Assembly (NCBI RefSeq): GCF_036417845.1
Contig: NC_089981.1
Coordinates: forward strand, 61,628,768 to 61,692,767
DNA from: Apteryx mantelli
Taxonomy: Eukaryota; Chordata; Aves; Apterygiformes; Apterygidae
Reading direction: 5' to 3'
Length of the DNA stretch: 64,000 nt
Position numbers and translations under genes: made by a program. A model generated the notes under the pieces. The model was given only the letters and a program-made list of their open reading frames with translations, was not told the origin of the DNA and ran no database searches. This document shows positions 59,646 through 64,000 of this stretch, piece by piece (position 1 is the stretch's first letter; each line of letters begins with the position of its first letter).

Positions 59646-62600
59646 ACACTGTAACTTTGTTTGCCAAAAAGGAGCAAGGTGAACGTTTCCATAGTGTTTT
59701 AAAATCCCTCTAGTCCGAGTACCTTCACAGAACAGAGTGCTTCAAGCCTCCTATTATGTAAACCTTTTTTGTTAATATTTGAGCAATAAAGAAAACACAG
59801 CAGCTGTTAGCATAATATTTCCCTTGAGGCAGATTGTCCTCAGGTAAAACAAAACACAATTAACGTACCAGCAAGGTCAGTTCTACTAGACAACACATAT
59901 CCTCGTAATGCAGATATTTCCTTCAGTGTCTATCACCAGCATCAAATCCCCAACTGCAGCAAGATAATTGGCAGCCTACTTCTACAGGGAAGATTAAATG
60001 GCTTGTGCTGCCACCAAAAACAGCCTGTATTTTGTTTGTGTGAGTGCTCGAGCCTCAGGGTGGTATCGCTCATCTAGCTATATTGTTATAGAGCCATGTA
60101 TCAAGGACAGTCATCTGAGGCTGCTTGTGTCTCCCTTCTATTTACTGGTTCTTTAATTATAAACCAGATGTTGAGGGAAGATTTGAAAGTCAACTTTATT
60201 CGAAATCCCAAAATATAAAAAACTGGATGGGCTAAAAATTTACCACAACAATTTTTTTGTGGTGGGGAGGGGAAACATGAAGGAGAGAAATGCTCTTTAA
60301 TCCTTTGCTTATAGTTCCTTTCTATTTTATTTTTAACTCTTATTTCTTAAAGTTGTCATTATTTTCTTTTATTAAGTGGCCAAAGGCACTTCTCTTTTTC
60401 TTTCTGCCCCCTCAGCCTCCAAAAGCGTTTTCAGCCTTTTCTCTGAGAACCAGACCTCACACAAGACCTTCTCCCTGCTGGCCAGGATTGCTGTCACACA
60501 CTCCTGTTTCTGTTTATGCCCAAAGATGTTCAGAAACATCAAATGCGGCTGCCTGCTTGCTTAACGATGTTTATTCGGCGAACATATTACACTTCTTTTC
60601 CATTGTCTGCGCAGGCTCCCAGTCCGTTACCAGGTGTAACGCAAGGTGTTAGTCCCAGCCTACAGAGCCTGGCAGAGTTACAAATGTGGCTGTTTGTCAG
60701 AGATGCGATTTCTGTCCTGCAACTGAGTTGCTGCCGCTCACAATCACCGATTTTGCCGTGCGCACTGGAGCTGCGAGGGCAGCCCTGTCCCGAGCCACGC
60801 GGGCACGAGCTGCCCGGGGCTTTGCTGGGAAACTCCCCTCAGTAATTTAACTGAGTTTCCTCCCAAACGCACTTTCAATCATTTCTGTTTAGTGTCAGCT
60901 TTTGACTGTGGAAGATATTTAGAGGAATCTGAAGTTTGTGATGGCTTGAGAAGGTCCTAAGGAGGCTGGTTCAACTATCATTGCACCTGAACTCTGAATC
61001 TTGATAAGTGCTTGAATGGGTCTGATATAGGCTTATTTTATCAGGAAAGTTGTAAACAATGGTAAAAGTACATTAACATTAGACGGGAAACTCCTGCCGA
61101 ATGGGAGGAAGAGAGACTGTGTTTGCAAAGCTGGGTAGCGGCACACAAGTCATGCTTCCAGTTCCTGGATATATCAGCATGTAAACTAAACCAGAAAGGA
61201 GGGAATGGTCTGAGGAAGCAAAGAACAGAAGGAACTATTTCCCCACGTTTTAATCCCTGCTGGTTCCTTGGGAGAGACTGTGTCCTTTCCTCTAGACTCA
61301 TTAGTTATTGTGCTTTTCAGCTGGAAGTTTGGTTTTCCATGACTATGGGATTAACCTCTTGGCTAATCCAAGGTCATCTAAGAATGACCCTGATACATAA
61401 GTGAAGATACCAGATGAGCATTACTCTAGGAGAAATCTTTTACCAACATGTTTGATCAGGACTAACCTAATCTTACCAGGCTCTAGAGAACACTGTATGG
61501 TCAGTCTCTAAATTAGTCAGTTCTCCTCACATTGCTCAGTTTCTTGCTTAGAAAACCCTCAGCCTTAAACGGGTCCTGTTCCCCCCCCACCCCCCCATAA
61601 GATGTTCAGATGGGTTAAGTGCTGCACTCACAGCTGTGTAATGAGGCTAATGGAAGTTCAATGGAAAAAGAAAATCCACCAAATTTCCACAGAATTCTTT
61701 TTTTTGGGAGAGGGAGACTTAAATATTTAAATTATCTGAAGTTTTGTAATTATAAATATTTTGAAAGGATTAAAAGCTGAAGGCAAGAGCATAAAGCCAT
61801 GGAACAATTCAGAAAGCTTAGAAACTCACAGTGCCCACTGTAATGACAGTTACCATGGTTAAATTCACTTGTGAATGGGGAGGTGAAGTAATCTATAAAG
61901 AAACCATAAATGGGAGCCAAGCAACAAGACGCCAGCAGTGGAAATGGGGCAGGGTAGGGAAAAAAGCACTGAGATGAATTCAGACATGAATCACAAAGCG
62001 GCCACAACATTAAGAACCCCAAAACAAATTTGCCAGTATTTTTCCAAAAGATCTGCTGGAATCGGCAACTGTTGTTATAGGACCAATGACAAGATGAACG
62101 GGCTCTTCAGTTCTGGGTCCCACCCCACCTGTTGGAGGAGGTGCTGCCACCCCAGGCTGCTCTGGAGTGGTGGATTTGACCTCTGCTACTCCGGGAGGGG
62201 AGAGCCTCAACTACCCCGCAGCCTTCCTGTGACCTCTAAGCCACGTCAGTCCTGACCACGACAGGGCTAACAACCCCCCCCACGCAACTCCAGCCTCCAG
62301 ATTACGTAGCTTTTATTGGAAAAATGTTTGGCATCCCAGTAAGTGCACTCAATGCACCTGCTGTCCACCTGGCACTAACTTCACCTATGGCTACTCCTCT
62401 GTAAGTAGGAAAATGCCTAATCAGGTAAATAAGAAAATGCATTATTTGGTTCCTCACCCCTCAGGACAGAAGTGAAGCTGGACGTCCCTACAACAGATGT
62501 TTTTTGCGGTATGACAAAAGTGAATGAATGATTATGGGAAACCACTTACAGGGAGAAACTGAAAGAACTATTTATGAACTGCTTGGAGAACAGTCTAAGA

Positions 62601-62921
62601 TAGTGACTATGTAATCAGAGATACAGTTACTCAGTGAGAAATGTAACTGGGAAGTTCCAGTTACAAAGGTCAAATCAAATATTAGGAAAAAACTGTGCAG
62701 TCAGTGGAGTGATTTAACTTTGCTGCAACGTGGTTCATCATTGGTTCCAAATAAAATAGTTCGTACTATCACTGGTTGCTCTCTGGCCCACAGACTTCAT
62801 AATCTAATCTAAAACTCAGTGCAACAATGAAAATGGAGAAAAATGGAAGAGGAGAGTAATGTAAAACATGATTAGGAATTTGCTGAGGTGCTATAATCAA
62901 AGCAACTACATAGACAAGTGT
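59646..62921. other. Intergenic, with two GGGAAACTCC kB matches
   Basis: Identical perfect kB-consensus decamers lie at 60827-60836 and 61085-61094, 258 bp apart. A C-rich run is at 61581. No gene was recognised. Confidence 0.5.
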
Positions 62922-63020
62922 TTTAGCATTTTGAGCAGGTGGGGGAAATCCTGTTCTTGCATGAGGACCTCAAATTTTTCTTGACATTTCTGAAAAAAAC
63001 CCTTGATCTTGATGTGCTGA
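62922..63020. repeat. Local direct duplication, copy 1
   Basis: It begins TTTAGCATTTTGAGCAGG and ends CCTTGATCTTGATGTGCTGA. The second copy at 63618-63724 has the same blocks in the same order and orientation. An open frame on the minus strand crosses it (133 codons, 63307-62906) but is unrecognised. Confidence 0.8.
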
Positions 63021-63617
63021 TTTTCCCTTTCTCCTTGTGCTCTATAAATGCTTCTGCTAGAGGATGTTCCCTGTGCGGTCAGCCCAACTGCACTGACATG
63101 GCTTGGGGTATCTGTTTCTGAACAAGAAATGGAATAAGGCTTTACCGTGTTCATGTTCAACAGCAGGCCATCTTGTGCATACCACAAGCAGCAGGTCTCC
63201 ACACAGGACAGGTCTGTCCTGTCTTCAAAACTGATCTGAGATAGAAGAGTGAACAAAAAGAGAGATGCTGACATAATATAAAGTAGGGCTGGAGGGGCTG
63301 TTGACAAAGTGCTGCTATTGTACTTTATTCTCTACTTGAGTAAACAGCATTCAAAATAGGTTAGTGAATTAGCAAATGTCACTACTAGTCTGCTTCATCG
63401 ATGTGCAAGTTGTCCCTAGACACATGCTATCCGCAAATGGGCCATGCAGCCGGGGACGGGAGGCTGCAGGGGCGGAGAGGGCGGAGGGAGATTTTGGCTC
63501 TTTTGCAATTTGTTGCACTGCAACTCAACCTCGCTTACTTCCCTCCTGTGCTCTAGAGACCGCCCACCAGCGGAGCTGCTGGGGCACTATAGTCACAGGA
63601 ATAACACAGATAAATGA

Positions 63618-63724
63618 TTTAGCATTTTGAGCAGGAGAGGAAATTCTGCTCTCGCATGGGGGCCTCAGCCTAGTCCAACATCTTTCTTGCTGCTTGTGGA
63701 AAAACTCTTGATCTGGAGGTGCTG
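63618..63724. repeat. Local direct duplication, copy 2
   Basis: It begins TTTAGCATTTTGAGCAGG and ends CTCTTGATCTGGAGGTGCTG, 696 bp to the right of copy 1. The internal blocks GGAAAT.CTG.TCT.GCATG and ..CCTCA are shared, with a few substitutions and small indels. It may be a tandem duplication of unique DNA or two copies of one unrecognised repeat family. Confidence 0.8.
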
Positions 63725-63734
63725 AAGAAGAGTA

Positions 63735-63770
63735 CAGCTGTGCGCCCAGCTGTGCGCCCAGCTGTGCACG
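63735..63770 (+). repeat. 12-bp tandem repeat, three units
   Basis: CAGCTGTGCGCC at 63735-63746 and 63747-63758, then CAGCTGTGCACG. It lies at the entrance of the right-end CpG-rich region. Confidence 0.93.
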
Positions 63771-63930
63771 CCGCCCCGCGCTCTCCCCAGGGGCAGGGCG
63801 GGCCGGGCAGGCTCCCCCAGCCCCGCCGGGGGTCAGCGCTCCCGCTGTGCACCCCCACGGGCAGCTCCCGCACACGCTGCCGTCGCGCCGCTGTTTGCCC
63901 CCTCCTCCCGGCGGCGGCCGCCACGCACGG

Positions 63931-63964
63931 GCGGTGCGGAGCGGTGCGGTGCGGTGCGGTGCGG
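63931..63964 (+). repeat. GCGGT pentamer repeat
   Basis: GCGGTGCGGA followed by four or more GCGGT units and then GCGGGCGGGC. It lies within the right-end CpG-rich region. Confidence 0.93.
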
Positions 63965-64000
63965 GCGGGCTCCCCGTCCGCGTCGGGCTCCCGCTGCGGC

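Larger units (their letters stand above)
63725..64000. promoter_or_regulatory. Left edge of a CpG-rich region cut by the window end
   Basis: From the 12-bp repeats onward the sequence is GC- and CpG-rich (CGCCGCCCCGCG, GGCGGCGGCCGCC, GTCCGCGTCGGGC) and still rising at the last base. In human gene order the next gene above NFKBIA is INSM2, a single-exon gene, so this may be its promoter island. That is inference; no INSM2 coding sequence is in the window. Confidence 0.55.

Noticed and set aside
62651..62660. kB-like GGGAAGTTCC
   Set aside because: It has G at the W position of the consensus, a weaker match than those listed.
62906..63307. 133-codon minus-strand frame as a gene
   Set aside because: It has no recognisable family, it overlaps the duplicated segment, and the matching copy at 63.6 kb does not preserve the frame.
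1..64000. CRISPR arrays, operons, phage or insertion-sequence systems
   Set aside because: The window is eukaryotic. Tandem repeats present are microsatellites or minisatellites without spacer structure, and no prokaryotic gene arrangement exists.
1..64000. Endogenous retrovirus or intact transposon coding regions
   Set aside because: I saw no pol-, gag-, env- or transposase-like translation and no paired LTRs. The only clear mobile sequence is the short CR1 tail.

Overview
This is vertebrate nuclear DNA, almost certainly from a bird that is not chicken. Three things support this. The window has a spliced multi-exon gene with GT-AG introns. It contains a 3'-truncated fragment with the typical avian CR1 LINE tail (about 36.18 kb). 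Its one recognisable protein is an amniote IkB-alpha whose C-terminus matches the avian form as I remember it, while the N-terminus and scattered ankyrin residues differ from chicken. Interspersed repeats are sparse, as expected for a bird. No bacterial, phage, CRISPR or operon structure is present.

The only protein-coding gene I can support is NFKBIA (IkB-alpha), on the minus strand, with six coding exons between 20662 and 17775. The exons join in frame to a 324-residue protein. Its parts are a phosphodegron (DSGLDS, residues 34-39), an N-terminal export-like helix, the ankyrin domain, an acidic PEST tail and the last-exon peptide [15 protein letters not shown]. The 3'UTR runs to about 17.08 kb and ends with an ATTAAA signal. 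The promoter lies in a large CpG island (about 20.1-21.56 kb). It has a TATA-like box, a perfect palindromic-type kB site and a second near-consensus kB site in the arrangement I recall from the human promoter. More perfect kB matches lie in intron 1 and at about -0.35 and -1.2 kb. This is the DNA side of the NF-kB/IkB-alpha negative feedback loop: RelA dimers induce the gene and the protein then removes them from DNA.

From 1 to 17 kb (3' flank, the side facing PSMA6 in human gene order) the window is intergenic. It holds scattered kB matches, a GC-rich block near 12 kb with the decamer GGGACTTTCC, a purine-rich tract at 13.3-13.95 kb, microsatellites and a few eroded interspersed repeats.

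From 21.6 to 64 kb (5' flank, the side facing INSM2 in human order) the window is also intergenic. It holds one CR1 fragment, a 31-bp minisatellite at 32.3 kb, a cluster of ancient amniote repeats at 41.0-41.65 kb and an orphan CpG island at 43.15-43.49 kb. That island is followed by about 1 kb of TAAT-rich DNA that looks like a developmental enhancer. A GC-rich block lies at 49.9-50.2 kb, a pair of locally duplicated 100-bp segments at 62.9 and 63.6 kb, and a new CpG-rich region starts at about 63.73 kb and runs off the right edge.

I found no convincing new protein system. The observations most worth checking are regulatory: the kB array around NFKBIA, candidate distal kB enhancers, the orphan CpG island at 43.3 kb, and lineage-specific changes in the IkB-alpha N-terminus.
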